DNA of 64,000 bases from Enterococcus sp. RIT-PI-f. GTDB taxonomy: Bacteria > Bacillota > Bacilli > Lactobacillales > Enterococcaceae. Below the pieces are notes generated by a model. It searched no databases. It was not told where the DNA came from and was given only the letters and a program-made list of their open reading frames with translations. The DNA is taken from positions 1 through 64,000 of the forward strand of contig NZ_LHOX01000005.1 of NCBI RefSeq assembly GCF_001297065.1, in the 5' to 3' direction. A program made the translations under genes and the position numbers. Of this stretch, positions 18,081 through 28,785 are shown piece after piece (positions within the stretch are counted from its first letter, which is position 1; each line of letters starts with the position of its first letter).

Positions 18081-20791
18081 CGACCCTTTTCTCCAGACGC
18101 ATTTCCTGAACTATGATCGATTTGCACGGTCACATCATGGGCATTGTCGCCTGACACTTCTTCTGTGTTGTCCCCGGTGACCTTCACATTGTTGCTGACT
18201 TTATCTGTATTGCCTGCCGCAGAAGAAGTGATAAAACTACGATAGGTCATATAATAAGCCGTCGTGATTTTGTTTGCTAATGTGACGATCATTTCTTGTT
18301 GGCCAGTGGCATTATTTGTCGTAACAACTACTGTAAAGTCTTTATCAACTGTTAATGGTGCCTCCATATTGGGTGTGATAGTTCCATCTGCAGCAACTTC
18401 TGTTTGAAACAATTGAACGGAAGACTGATCGATCACTTGGTTTGTCGATGGCGTATCTGTGATCTTCACATTGCTCAAAGTAGACTGGGAAGGATTGACC
18501 AACATTTGCCAGTTGACGTAGTCTGGATTTGCTGCATCTTGTGCGCCAGTTTTTTCAACAAGTTCGCCACCATATTTAACAGAAACTTCTCCAGTGACTT
18601 TCCGAACTTCCCCATTGTTTGCATATTTGGCAACATTGGTATAATCGCCTTGTTTGCCTATCACTTTAGCGGCAACGGATGTTTGAAATTCAATCAGATA
18701 GGTTTGTGCAATATCATTGGGAAAATCAACTTCGATGGTCTGTTCATTCAGCACATTCGGTTCTGTTACTTTACGCATCTGCGCATTGACAGCTTGTTCA
18801 AATCGCTTCGTGACGGAGCCATCTGGATTGGTCTGAGCATTGAAGACTTTCAAGCTACCTGAGAGATAGGATTGATTGTTTAATACCGGGTCGATCAATG
18901 TGGCATTTTCTAACTGATTGCCACTGAGATTGACAGCAACCGTCCATGTGATCGTTTTTGTCACAGCATTGTAGACGCCACTTTTTTGGGCATTCAATGC
19001 ATAGGGATAATTGGGTTTAAAATCTTTATGATCATTTGAATGATGTTCGTCTCCATTTTGATCATACCAATTAGCATTGATCCCGTTGGTGAAGTGATTT
19101 AAGCTCGATTGATCTGGATCTAAGTTGGATACATCAAAATTTGTTCGATAATTGATCGTCAATTCATGATCGGTCGACGCATAATCACCAATCAAATGAA
19201 CAACAAATCCTGTTTGATAACCGTCATTATCTGTTGTCAAAACTATCGTGTAGTCTTTATTTGGCTGCAATGTCACGTTCGCTGTTTTGTCGCGAATATC
19301 CAGATTATATTGCGCACCTTGTCTCAAAGCCATGCTCAATCCACGAGCAGGGGCATAGGTGTCTGTCAGAACCAGATTTGTCATAGCATAGTGGTTCTTG
19401 TTGACACTGATCGACCAATCGACTGTACGATTGGCATAATCGATTGTGCCAATATTTTTGATCACGTTTTGTTGTTGTGCTTGTCCATTAGAAGAAGCAT
19501 GTTCTTCATCATTCACAGAAACTTGATTGCTGACATCAGTCGTTCCATCTACGATCTGATTGACGTCAGTTTTATAATCAATTTGATAGGCTTGATCCAC
19601 ATCTTTTAGAAATTGTAAGGTGAAGCCATGGCCATCGCTTGCCGGCACAACTTGATAGTCTTTGCCAGCTTCTAACGATTGACCTACAGTTTCCTTGCCA
19701 TTTGTGTCAAAGCTTATGGGTCGAACAACAATAGACGAAGACACAAATTCAAGATTATTACTAGTAGTATCTGTCAAATGTGCTTGAGATTGCTCTATTT
19801 TCTTCTCGCCATAATTGTACTTGATACGCCATGAGAATTGTTGCTTGCCAGAATCGTATCCTATGTTTTGTTTTGTTAACAGTTTGCCATAATTCGCAGT
19901 GACCGTTGCTTTGGCATCAATACCGTCCGGGTCATTGTCATCGGTCAACATCGCCTGATTGACAAAAGGCACTTGTCCACCTTTATCCGGTATGATCGAC
20001 TGATTGATGGCTGTTTGGTAAATCAAGCGATAGGCATTTTGCGTGCTGCCGTTGACAGTTACGTTGCCTTTTTGATTCACAGTGTATTCGGATGGATCGA
20101 GCAAACGGCCTTGCGCTTTGATCGTTCCATCTAAGTTCATAACCAATTCATAGACTTTCACCGATTGATAATCGATACCCTTCGGCCAACTTTCAGTGAT
20201 CGTCGGGTTGGTCAATGCATGCATAGCATGGTTAAAATCAATGGTCCATGTCACTGCCGAAGGATTCGGTGTCCGATCAAAATGGCCCTGTTTGTCGATT
20301 TCTTTTTCGGTATCTGGACGTATAAAGACATCGACTGGTGGCAGTTGATCTTCTGCAGGGAAAGTAATCGTTGTATTCCCCGGTCCATCTAAATGGGCCG
20401 TATCGAAATGGGTGTCAAATGTATAGTCCCCTTTGATATCCGATTCTGTCGTTACATTCTCAGTAAATGTAAAAACAACATGGCCATCGGTATCAACGGT
20501 ATAGGTGGCATAGACCTCATCACTACCATCTGTTTTCAACTCCCCAGATAATGTACGATTCGGTTTTAATTGATCAGGTAATTGAAAGTCAAAATAATCC
20601 CCAGCGACTATTTGTTTTCTGACGTCTTCCGGAATTTGCCACATATAATAGAGCAAGACACTCATTTTATCGGTCAGCGGTGGTTGGACTTCTTCACCAG
20701 CTTCGTTTTTGTAGCTGATTTTGGTGTCCGTCAAAATCGTACCGGTGCCATTTGGGAAATACGTACGAATATCGGTTGCTTCATGGCTGAC

Positions 20792-20794
20792 CTA
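20792..20794 (-). other. In-frame amber (TAG) codon in the adhesin
   Basis: The minus-strand codons read GAT TCT TCC GAG TAG GTC AGC CAT GAA. No frameshift is involved: 21451 and 20734 are in the same frame. A single C-to-T transition would restore a Gln codon. Confidence 0.9.
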
Positions 20795-21451
20795 CTCGGA
20801 AGAATCCGTTGTTTGATCATCCCCAGAAGTAGAATCTGAGGAGACAGCTGCTCTATCTGACCGATTGGACTCTTCACTAGAAGGCGTTGTCGTTTCGGAT
20901 TCAGAGGTAGTGGTACTTGTTGAACCTGTCGCTTCACTGCTCGTTGTGGTTGTCTGATCTGCGGCCACATACTGATCAGGCAATTGATAAGAGATTGTCT
21001 GATCTTGGTATGTAAAATCGACTGTGCCATTCTTCAGAGAAGTGCCGTCTTTGATCGTCAATAAGATTGTTTTACTTACGCTCTCTTCTGCTGGCTGTAC
21101 GGATAATTGAATGTTGTCTTGTGTGTCATGAAGAGAAACTGTATCTGTCATCGACGTATCAGCAAAAGCCACACTGGAGAAAATCTTTTCTGAGGATTGA
21201 ATCTCCAGACTTTCTTCTGTTTCCCCAGCTTCTAGGTCGACAGACAAGGCAATTTGATTGTCTGCTTCCCCTTTCTTTGCTTCGACAAGTGTCATTTGTG
21301 CATTTTTTTGCATCAGCACTTGCGCCACTGCTGCCACAGGTGCTACGTATTGAAACAAAAGCAAACCCAGCATCATCAAGAAAATTGGTTTACGTGCTTT
21401 ATATAAACGCCCCACATTTTTCCACTCCTTCAATAGATTCATACGTGCCAA
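20792..21451 (-). CDS. N-terminal fragment of the adhesin (signal peptide plus Ser/Thr-rich region)
   Basis: The part of the adhesin gene before the amber codon, at most 219 residues. A basic stretch RLYKARK is followed by a hydrophobic core (FLMMLGLLLF) and a probable cleavage site after VAAVA, then a short folded region and a tail of Ser, Thr, Glu and Asp. If translated as it stands it would be secreted and unanchored. Confidence 0.6.
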   Translation of the reverse strand: MARMNLLKEWKNVGRLYKARKPIFLMMLGLLLFQYVAPVAAVAQVLMQKNAQMTLVEAKKGEADNQIALSVDLEAGETEESLEIQSSEKIFSSVAFADTSMTDTVSLHDTQDNIQLSVQPAEESVSKTILLTIKDGTSLKNGTVDFTYQDQTISYQLPDQYVAADQTTTTSSEATGSTSTTTSESETTTPSSEESNRSDRAAVSSDSTSGDDQTTDSSE

Positions 21452-21647
21452 TCATACTCTTTTCTATCCATTAATCGAGGAAAAAAATCATTTTTTCACA
21501 TTCTTCTCACTTGAAAGCGGATCATGTGAAAAAGATTCACATGATTCTATTACTTAAGTTATTAAACAAGCGACAGTTGCATTACACGATTCAACATCAA
21601 TCTGTTTAATCTGTCACAATTGAAAGTAAAAACCAATTTATCTGCAC

Positions 21648-21674
21648 AAAAAAAGCCGAATCTAAGATTCGGCT
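21648..21674 (-). terminator. Terminator after bglA of module 1
   Basis: AGCCGAATC-TAA-GATTCGGCT followed on the minus strand by T7. Confidence 0.9.
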
Positions 21675-21684
21675 TTCTCATCAA

Positions 21685-23169
<1,485 letters not shown>

Positions 23170-23241
23170 CTATTAATCGGTCGTGGGCCATCCTGTCATA
23201 GAACTTTGTCTGAAAAGGGATGGCCTCGTACCGTTGTTCAT

Positions 23242-25134
23242 TTATTTTACAACTTCGATCAAATTGTCATTGGCTGAAACATCTGCGGCATCAGTCGCTA
23301 GTACGTTTGAATAATCATTTGAATTGGTCACGATCACTGGTGTTAAAAGAGAATACCCTGCAGAACGAATCGCCTCTGCATCAAATGAAATCAATTTTTG
23401 TCCAGCTTTGACCTTATCCCCTTGATTGATGTAAGACGTGAAATGATTGCCTTCCAATTCAACGGTATTCATGCCAATATGGATCAACAATTCCGTCCCG
23501 TCTTCTGTCACTAAACCAATCGCATGTTTCGTTGGAAACAAGATTTTTACTTCTGCATCTGCAGGCGCCGTGATTTCGCCAGTAGCTGGCTCAACTGCAA
23601 CGCCTTTGCCCATTGCACCAGATGAAAATACTTTGTCTTCAACATCTGCTAAAGCGACAACATGGCCTGAAACTGGGCTTTTGATGGTTTCGTCTTTGAC
23701 GATAGCTGATACAGTGCGTGTAGGTGCAGCTGGTGTCACTGGTACATCAACAGGTGCATCAAGATCTGCATATAATGTAGGAACTTTCAACAACATCATG
23801 ATGACAAATGAAGCGACAATCGCTAAGACTGTACCGATGGCTAAGTGGATCACACTGTGGAAGCTGCCTGTTGCAGGATCGATATATGCAGGGTACAAGA
23901 AGATACCCATACCACCCATTGCATACCCAGTTACATTGAAAATTGATAAGTAGACGCCGACAAAACCAGATACAAGACAAGATACGATAAATGGTGTTTT
24001 CATTGGTAGCGTATAGCCATAAATAGCAGGTTCAGTCACACCGAAGATCGAAGAGATCAAGGCTGGCATTGCCCCTTGTTTGACTTTAGGTTCTTTGGTT
24101 TTCAACCAAATAGCAGCTAACACACCTGTTTGTGTGAAACATGGCAATACTGCGGCTGTCAAGATGATTGAATGGCCATTTTGCGCCATATCCATGATTG
24201 CCAAAGGTACAAGCCCCCAGTGCAAACCGAACATTACCAATACTTGCCACAACGCACCTAAAGCAAAACCATAGACGATTGGACTAAAGTCATAGACTGC
24301 TTGGAACGCAATACCGATCCAGCTAGACGCTGTGTTGGCTACTGGTCCAACAACGAAGAAAGTCAATGGAACGGTGATCAAAATCGTTACGAAAGGTACA
24401 ACAAACATTTTCACCACATCTGGTGTGATTTTACGCATATACTGTTCGATTTTAGAAGCAACAAAAATAGCTAAGATTACTGGCAAGACGCTATTGTAGT
24501 AGCCGCCTGCTGGTAAGGTCAAAGTCAAACCAAAGACTTTGCTGGCTGCTGCAACACTGTCTGACAACCCTGGATAAACCATCGCGCCAGCGATCGCCAA
24601 TGCTGTATAGACATTCATCTTGAATTTACGCGCCGCTGTCACTGCAAGGATCATTGGCAAGTATTGGAACAAGCCATCGCCTAATGTGTTCATCACGACA
24701 TAAATGCCGTTGCTTGCGTCCATGCCTGTTGCAGCGAGTAACGCAGTGATCCCTTTTAAGATACCGGCTGCTGCCAAAGGACCTAAGAAAGGTTGGAATA
24801 AACTTGAGATGACATCAATAAAGCGATCGAACAAGCTGCCTTTCGGCCCATCTCCTTCATCTACATCAACTGTACCACCGTCCGCTAACCCGCCGACTTT
24901 CAAAACTTCTTCATAGACATCTGGCACATGGTTCCCAATAACCACTTGATATTGGCCGCCAGCTTTGACCACAGTCACGACACCATCGCGTTTTTGCAAA
25001 TAGTTGGTGTCTGCTTTGCTTTCATCTTTCAAGTGAAAACGCAGTCTTGTCACACAATGTTTAACAGATGAAACATTTTCTTTGCCACCGACGTGGTCTA
25101 AGATATCTTGTGCTAACTCAGTATATTTTGCCAT
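23242..25134 (-). CDS. Beta-glucoside PTS transporter EIIBCA (module 1)
   Basis: A 630-residue fused PTS permease that imports and phosphorylates beta-glucosides. Domain order is IIB (Cys27 in KHCVTRLRF), a membrane IIC of about 370 residues with GVTEPAIYG, and IIA near the C-terminus (KHAIGL, phosphorylated His in LLIHIGMNTVELEG). It lies between bglG and bglA with a RAT and terminator just upstream, so expression should require active BglG. Which beta-glucoside is carried cannot be read from sequence. Confidence 0.93.
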   Translation of the reverse strand: MAKYTELAQDILDHVGGKENVSSVKHCVTRLRFHLKDESKADTNYLQKRDGVVTVVKAGGQYQVVIGNHVPDVYEEVLKVGGLADGGTVDVDEGDGPKGSLFDRFIDVISSLFQPFLGPLAAAGILKGITALLAATGMDASNGIYVVMNTLGDGLFQYLPMILAVTAARKFKMNVYTALAIAGAMVYPGLSDSVAAASKVFGLTLTLPAGGYYNSVLPVILAIFVASKIEQYMRKITPDVVKMFVVPFVTILITVPLTFFVVGPVANTASSWIGIAFQAVYDFSPIVYGFALGALWQVLVMFGLHWGLVPLAIMDMAQNGHSIILTAAVLPCFTQTGVLAAIWLKTKEPKVKQGAMPALISSIFGVTEPAIYGYTLPMKTPFIVSCLVSGFVGVYLSIFNVTGYAMGGMGIFLYPAYIDPATGSFHSVIHLAIGTVLAIVASFVIMMLLKVPTLYADLDAPVDVPVTPAAPTRTVSAIVKDETIKSPVSGHVVALADVEDKVFSSGAMGKGVAVEPATGEITAPADAEVKILFPTKHAIGLVTEDGTELLIHIGMNTVELEGNHFTSYINQGDKVKAGQKLISFDAEAIRSAGYSLLTPVIVTNSNDYSNVLATDAADVSANDNLIEVVK

Positions 25135-25167
25135 TTTAATTGCTCCTTTTGTGTGTTATTTCGATAA

Positions 25168-25285
25168 TAAAAAGACCAGCAGCAAATTACAATCTAGCCT
25201 TGGTGCCAGACGCTCCAAAAAAGAGTCTGCCCCTAGACGTATTGTAAGAAAGTGCAGGTCTTGCCAGCCGAACTGTAACGAATCC
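25168..25285 (-). promoter_or_regulatory. RAT element and terminator between bglG and EIIBCA (module 1)
   Basis: The minus strand at 25257-25285 begins GGATTCGTTACAG and ends GGCAAGACC, close to the LicT/BglG ribonucleic antiterminator. Its 3' end overlaps the first arm (AGACC) of a long terminator whose last arm GGTCT is followed by T5 (about 25168-25178); TTACAAT/ATTGTAA extends the stem. Binding of phosphorylation-controlled BglG to the RAT would prevent termination. Confidence 0.85.
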
Positions 25286-25295
25286 ATTTATTTTC

Positions 25296-26138
25296 TTATG
25301 ATATTTTTGAATGGGCTGCTAGATTGCCGATATGAAGAATCAAATACATCAATTCCATATCGTTGACTAGCCAACCTTTTTGTTCATATAAATAGTCTTT
25401 GATTGAATCTGCGGTTTCTTTTTCTTTAGGATAACTGCTGAAAGCCAATGCAATCATTGGATTGGTCATCACTGGTTCTTCCGTCCCCTGACTTTGGCGA
25501 ATCAAATAATAGCGTATGTGGGTCACAAATCGTTGGAAGTAAGATGAATTTTCATCATATTCGATATTCATGCTGTACTTCACGATCCTTAAAATATTGT
25601 TTGTCAGTTCTGTGTGCTCAAAGGCACTCTGATTGGCACTTTTTTCTATTTCTGCATTCACAAAATGCAGCGTAATAAAAGCAGCTTCCTCTTGTGAAAA
25701 ATCAGGATACAGTTCCCGGCGAATCAAGTCCACCGCTTGCACACTGACCGCGTATTCTTTGGCATAGATTTTTTTGATTTCCCAATGCATGGGATTGGTC
25801 AAGACAATGTCTTGCTTTTGTCTGCTGATGGCAAACAAGATATGATCCATCAATGTGAAATACACGTTAGGATTGAAATCGGTTTCAATACTATCCCGAA
25901 AGATACGAACGATTTCATAAATCACGGCCATTTGTTTTTCATTGGCTTTTGTCATGACTTTCGACATATGCTCTACAGTCAAGTCATCTTCAGGATAATA
26001 CTTTTTTTCAATTGATTCTGGCGGGATCAAATCACCGGGTTTTGTTTGAAAACCGATACCTTTCCCCATGAGGATCACTTCGACTTCCTCTTCTTTCGAG
26101 AGTACAACATTGTTGTTGATCCTTTTGACTATTTTCAC
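25296..26138 (-). CDS. BglG/LicT-family transcription antiterminator (module 1)
   Basis: A 280-residue RNA-binding antiterminator: N-terminal CAT domain (KIVKRINNNVVL, GKGIGFQ) followed by two PRDs with conserved histidines (MDHIL, ITLHFVNAE, THIRYYL, LILHIGN). It is phosphorylated by its cognate EII and HPr. The start is GTG 26138, seven bases after GGAGG; the TTG two codons earlier lies too close to that site. Its own leader also contains a RAT and terminator, so it autoregulates. Confidence 0.92.
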   Translation of the reverse strand: MKIVKRINNNVVLSKEEEVEVILMGKGIGFQTKPGDLIPPESIEKKYYPEDDLTVEHMSKVMTKANEKQMAVIYEIVRIFRDSIETDFNPNVYFTLMDHILFAISRQKQDIVLTNPMHWEIKKIYAKEYAVSVQAVDLIRRELYPDFSQEEAAFITLHFVNAEIEKSANQSAFEHTELTNNILRIVKYSMNIEYDENSSYFQRFVTHIRYYLIRQSQGTEEPVMTNPMIALAFSSYPKEKETADSIKDYLYEQKGWLVNDMELMYLILHIGNLAAHSKIS

Positions 26139-26483
26139 GAACAATCCTCCTTAATCAGCAATTCTCGCAGGATAAACACATTCATTCATAGCAGGCGAGT
26201 TGTTTATGCCGAAGGTTCCTGTCCTATGCCGTTCATGATGCACTTTGGCATCTATTTGACAACAGTGTAACCAGCATTGTTGCCTGGGTGATCTCTATTT
26301 GAATCTGTCTAAGCAATTTTTAACGTTGTACAGATGATTCAAAAGATCGACGAACGGGTCCAACCTTTTATTGAAAACACTCCCTTTTTGTCTTCTCCCC
26401 TTTCAAGCTGCACAGCTGCAGCGACGACTAAGATCCATTGACTTTGGAACCGGTCCTTTTTATATTCAACAAAAAAATTGAGT

Positions 26484-26590
26484 AAAAAAAGAAGACCAAA
26501 GCAAAAAAGTGTACAACCCCGAGAAAGATTCTCATGGGTAATCAACGCACTTTTTTCCTCTGGTCTTGCCTGCCGAACAGTAACGAATCC
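26484..26590 (-). promoter_or_regulatory. RAT element and terminator in the bglG leader (module 1)
   Basis: RAT at 26562-26590 (GGATTCGTTACTG ... GGCAGGCAAGACC), almost consensus. It overlaps a long hairpin in which AGACCA..AAAAAAGTG pairs with ACTTTTTTG..TGGTCT, followed on the minus strand by T7 (about 26484-26490). Confidence 0.9.
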
Positions 26591-26624
26591 AGTTATCAGA
26601 ACACTCTCGCGCTCTGTTGTGATT

Positions 26625-26676
26625 ATCTTACTCAATCTGCAAAGGAATGTCAACAGTTTTTTGCAAACGTTTTTAA
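26625..26676 (-). promoter_or_regulatory. Promoter of bgl module 1 with cre site
   Basis: -35 TTGACA (26648-26653), 17-bp spacer, -10 TAAGAT (26625-26630). Just upstream at 26662-26676 the minus strand reads TTAAAAACGTTTGCA, one mismatch from the CcpA-binding cre consensus. Expected behaviour is CcpA-mediated glucose repression on top of BglG antitermination. Confidence 0.8.
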
Positions 26677-26742
26677 ATTTATTTTTCAAGGTAGACCAAT
26701 TCCATGTATTCCCTATCAAAGTGTGATTGCCGATTCAAATTT

Positions 26743-26774
26743 AACAAGCGTAAGCTCAAAAACTTACGCTTGTT
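26743..26774 (-). terminator. Hairpin after the peptide-binding lipoprotein gene
   Basis: Twelve-bp stem AACAAGCGTAAG / CTTACGCTTGTT just downstream of the stop. The following TTAAATTT is a weak U-tract, so termination is probable rather than certain. Confidence 0.6.
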
Positions 26775-26782
26775 CGTCATGT

Positions 26783-28564
26783 CTATCTTGTTTCTGCTGT
26801 CACAGCGATGGTTCCCCATGGATTATGATCCACTTCATATGCCCAAGTAAAGTTTGTCACCCGATTCGAAATTGGTAATACTTCATTTCTATAAAGAGTC
26901 GGAATGGCAAATGCTTCTTCAGCTGCATAAACTTGCCATGCATCAAATGCCTCTTTACGTTTTTCTTCATTAAACGAATCGTTTGAATCGATAGCAGCCA
27001 ATAAACGGGTATTTTCTTCTGATGCATAACGTGTGTAGTTAAAGGCAGAATTCGGTCCCCACAAACTAGTAGGTGATGGATCATTTCCTGTAGACCACGC
27101 CGCTTGGAACACATCAATATCTGGATCATCATTTTTCAACTTGTCATAAAATGCTTGAAAGTCGATTAAACGTCCTGTTGAATATTCAACATTTAGCCCA
27201 ATTTCCTGCCATTGCTGGATGTAATAATCAGCTAATGGTTGTGCGGTTTCGCCCCCTGACATGGATGCAAAGTTGATCACAAGTGGATTTCCATCTGGAT
27301 CTTCTCTATATCCATCGCCATCCACATCAATAAATCCTGCATCATCTAGAAGTTGATTTGCTTTTTCCATATTGTAGTCATAGCCAGCGATGCTTGGATC
27401 ATGCAAGGTACCGTATACTGGTGAAATCAATGTAGTGGCACGCGTTCGTAACCCATAATAGAAGCGCTCACCGATCGCATTGTTATCCATTGCATAGCCC
27501 ATCGCTTGACGCAAGCTTTTATTGGCCATTTTGGCATTTGGATCATATTCTACTGATCCGTCCTCTCCTAAGACGCCTAAATTGAAACCGATATAGGTGT
27601 ATGCTCTTTGCATCCGACCGAGCATCTCATACCCTTCAGTATCACTATAAGAGTCATACGTATCTGTTGGCATCTGATAAACTAAGTCAAACTGTCTGGC
27701 ATTCAAAGCTTCATTGATCGATGCTGAAGGAACAGCACGAAAGACAACTTTTTCCAATGATGGTTTGCCGCCATAGTAATGTTCATTTGGCAAATACTCG
27801 ACACTCTCACCTGCAACAATATTACTCATCACATACGGGCCAAAGCCAATCGGATTTTTCCGAACTGGATCACTACTTTGCATATCTGCGACTTCAATGC
27901 CTTCAAAGGTATGTTTTGGCAAGGCTGATCCGTACACACCCCCACCAGATTGCATCATCCCTGGATGCATTTCTTTGTATTCGATTTCGATTACTTTCTC
28001 ACTGATTGCTGTGATTCCAGAAATCGTTTCTGCTTCACCAGCATGATATTCTTCCATGCCAATGATATTGGTAAAGTTATTGTCATAGCGAATACCAGTA
28101 TAATCTTGATGCCCAATCACTTCATATGAAAAAATAAGGTCCTCTGCGGTAACATCTTCACCATCAGCCCACTTCAATTCATCTCTAAGGGTAATCGTTG
28201 CTTTGTTGTTATCAAGATCTAATACTAAATCAGCTGGACCGCCATCAACGATTTTAAAATCGCTGTCATAATAGAATAATGGTTCATGGGTAGGTGACAT
28301 AAAGTGATCATCATACGCATCTTGATAAAATTCGGTATGGAACAACCCTTGGAATTGGGTATCCATTACAACTGCGACTTCAAGAACACCGCCGTCAATT
28401 GGTTCATCATCATTAGATGTACTGATCGGAAACACGAGTCCTTCGCTTTCCTCAGCTGCGTTGCTTGTACTTGTCGAATCTGTTCCAGCCTCATTCCCTG
28501 ACCCGCAAGCACCTAAAATCAATGTTGCGCATAATGTAACGACACCAAAAATTTTTTTCTTCAT
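26783..28564 (-). CDS. Peptide-binding lipoprotein, OppA/SBP_bac_5 family
   Basis: A 593-residue extracytoplasmic solute-binding protein. The signal peptide ends in the lipobox LGAC, with lipidation at Cys20, followed by a Gly/Ser/Thr linker. The body contains family motifs such as LRDELKWADGEDVTAEDL and YAMDNNAI. It should deliver oligopeptides to an Opp/Dpp-type permease, but no permease or ATPase gene is adjacent, so it is an orphan receptor. GGAGG precedes the ATG. The upstream Mga-like gene has its own terminator, so the two are separate transcripts. Confidence 0.9.
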   Translation of the reverse strand: MKKKIFGVVTLCATLILGACGSGNEAGTDSTSTSNAAEESEGLVFPISTSNDDEPIDGGVLEVAVVMDTQFQGLFHTEFYQDAYDDHFMSPTHEPLFYYDSDFKIVDGGPADLVLDLDNNKATITLRDELKWADGEDVTAEDLIFSYEVIGHQDYTGIRYDNNFTNIIGMEEYHAGEAETISGITAISEKVIEIEYKEMHPGMMQSGGGVYGSALPKHTFEGIEVADMQSSDPVRKNPIGFGPYVMSNIVAGESVEYLPNEHYYGGKPSLEKVVFRAVPSASINEALNARQFDLVYQMPTDTYDSYSDTEGYEMLGRMQRAYTYIGFNLGVLGEDGSVEYDPNAKMANKSLRQAMGYAMDNNAIGERFYYGLRTRATTLISPVYGTLHDPSIAGYDYNMEKANQLLDDAGFIDVDGDGYREDPDGNPLVINFASMSGGETAQPLADYYIQQWQEIGLNVEYSTGRLIDFQAFYDKLKNDDPDIDVFQAAWSTGNDPSPTSLWGPNSAFNYTRYASEENTRLLAAIDSNDSFNEEKRKEAFDAWQVYAAEEAFAIPTLYRNEVLPISNRVTNFTWAYEVDHNPWGTIAVTAETR

Positions 28565-28724
28565 TGCGTTCCTCCTTATTTGATCCCCTCAGCATTCCCC
28601 AATCCTGCACAAAACCGAAACAATGATGATATGATTAGAAAAAGCTAGAGATACTTAATGAATTATAACAATTATCTGCAAATGCCTTTATTCAATATTT
28701 TCAGCGAAGGGTGAAATTATTGAC

Positions 28725-28780
28725 AAAAAAGCCTATTACAGTTCATCTATCCGTATCGGAAGCTGAACCATAATAGACTA
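28725..28780 (-). terminator. Terminator after the Mga-like gene
   Basis: AGTCTATTATGGTTCA pairs with TGAACTGTAATAGGCT with one bulge, followed on the minus strand by T6. Confidence 0.8.
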
Positions 28781-28785
28781 TTTTC

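Larger units (their letters stand above)
13835..21451 (-). pseudogene. Giant sortase-anchored Cna-B/SpaA adhesin gene, interrupted by an amber codon
   Basis: One continuous frame of about 2,538 codons with a single internal TAG at 20792-20794. Order: signal peptide, Ser/Thr-rich linker, about five or six collagen-binding-like modules of 140-160 residues, 14 Cna-B/SpaA repeats with KTD and ETxAP isopeptide-type motifs, a PNTPNTPNTP spacer, LPKTN sorting motif, hydrophobic helix and KKRKS tail. The text on both sides of the TAG reads as normal protein (TDSSE, then VSHEATDIRTYFPNGTGTIL), so a CAG-to-TAG change is the likely cause. The downstream open frame has only a TTG at 20734 and no signal peptide, so it would not reach the surface by itself. 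Start choices are TTG 21451, ATG 21442, or GTG 21415, which has the best site (AAGGAG). Confidence 0.85.

Noticed and set aside
14334-19609. Several plus-strand open frames of 60-158 residues opposite the adhesin repeats
   Set aside because: They lack ribosome binding sites and mirror the repeat structure of the opposite strand.
13835-20734. Treating the 2,299-residue frame as an independent gene starting at TTG 20734
   Set aside because: No ribosome binding site or signal peptide precedes it, and the same frame continues upstream to the real signal peptide.
20792-20794. Pyrrolysine or programmed recoding of TAG
   Set aside because: No supporting structure or machinery is visible; a point mutation is simpler.
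28500-28564. Sex-pheromone-like hydrophobic end of the lipoprotein signal peptide (ATLILGA before Cys)
   Set aside because: Any lipoprotein signal gives such a peptide, and the sequence matches no known pheromone.
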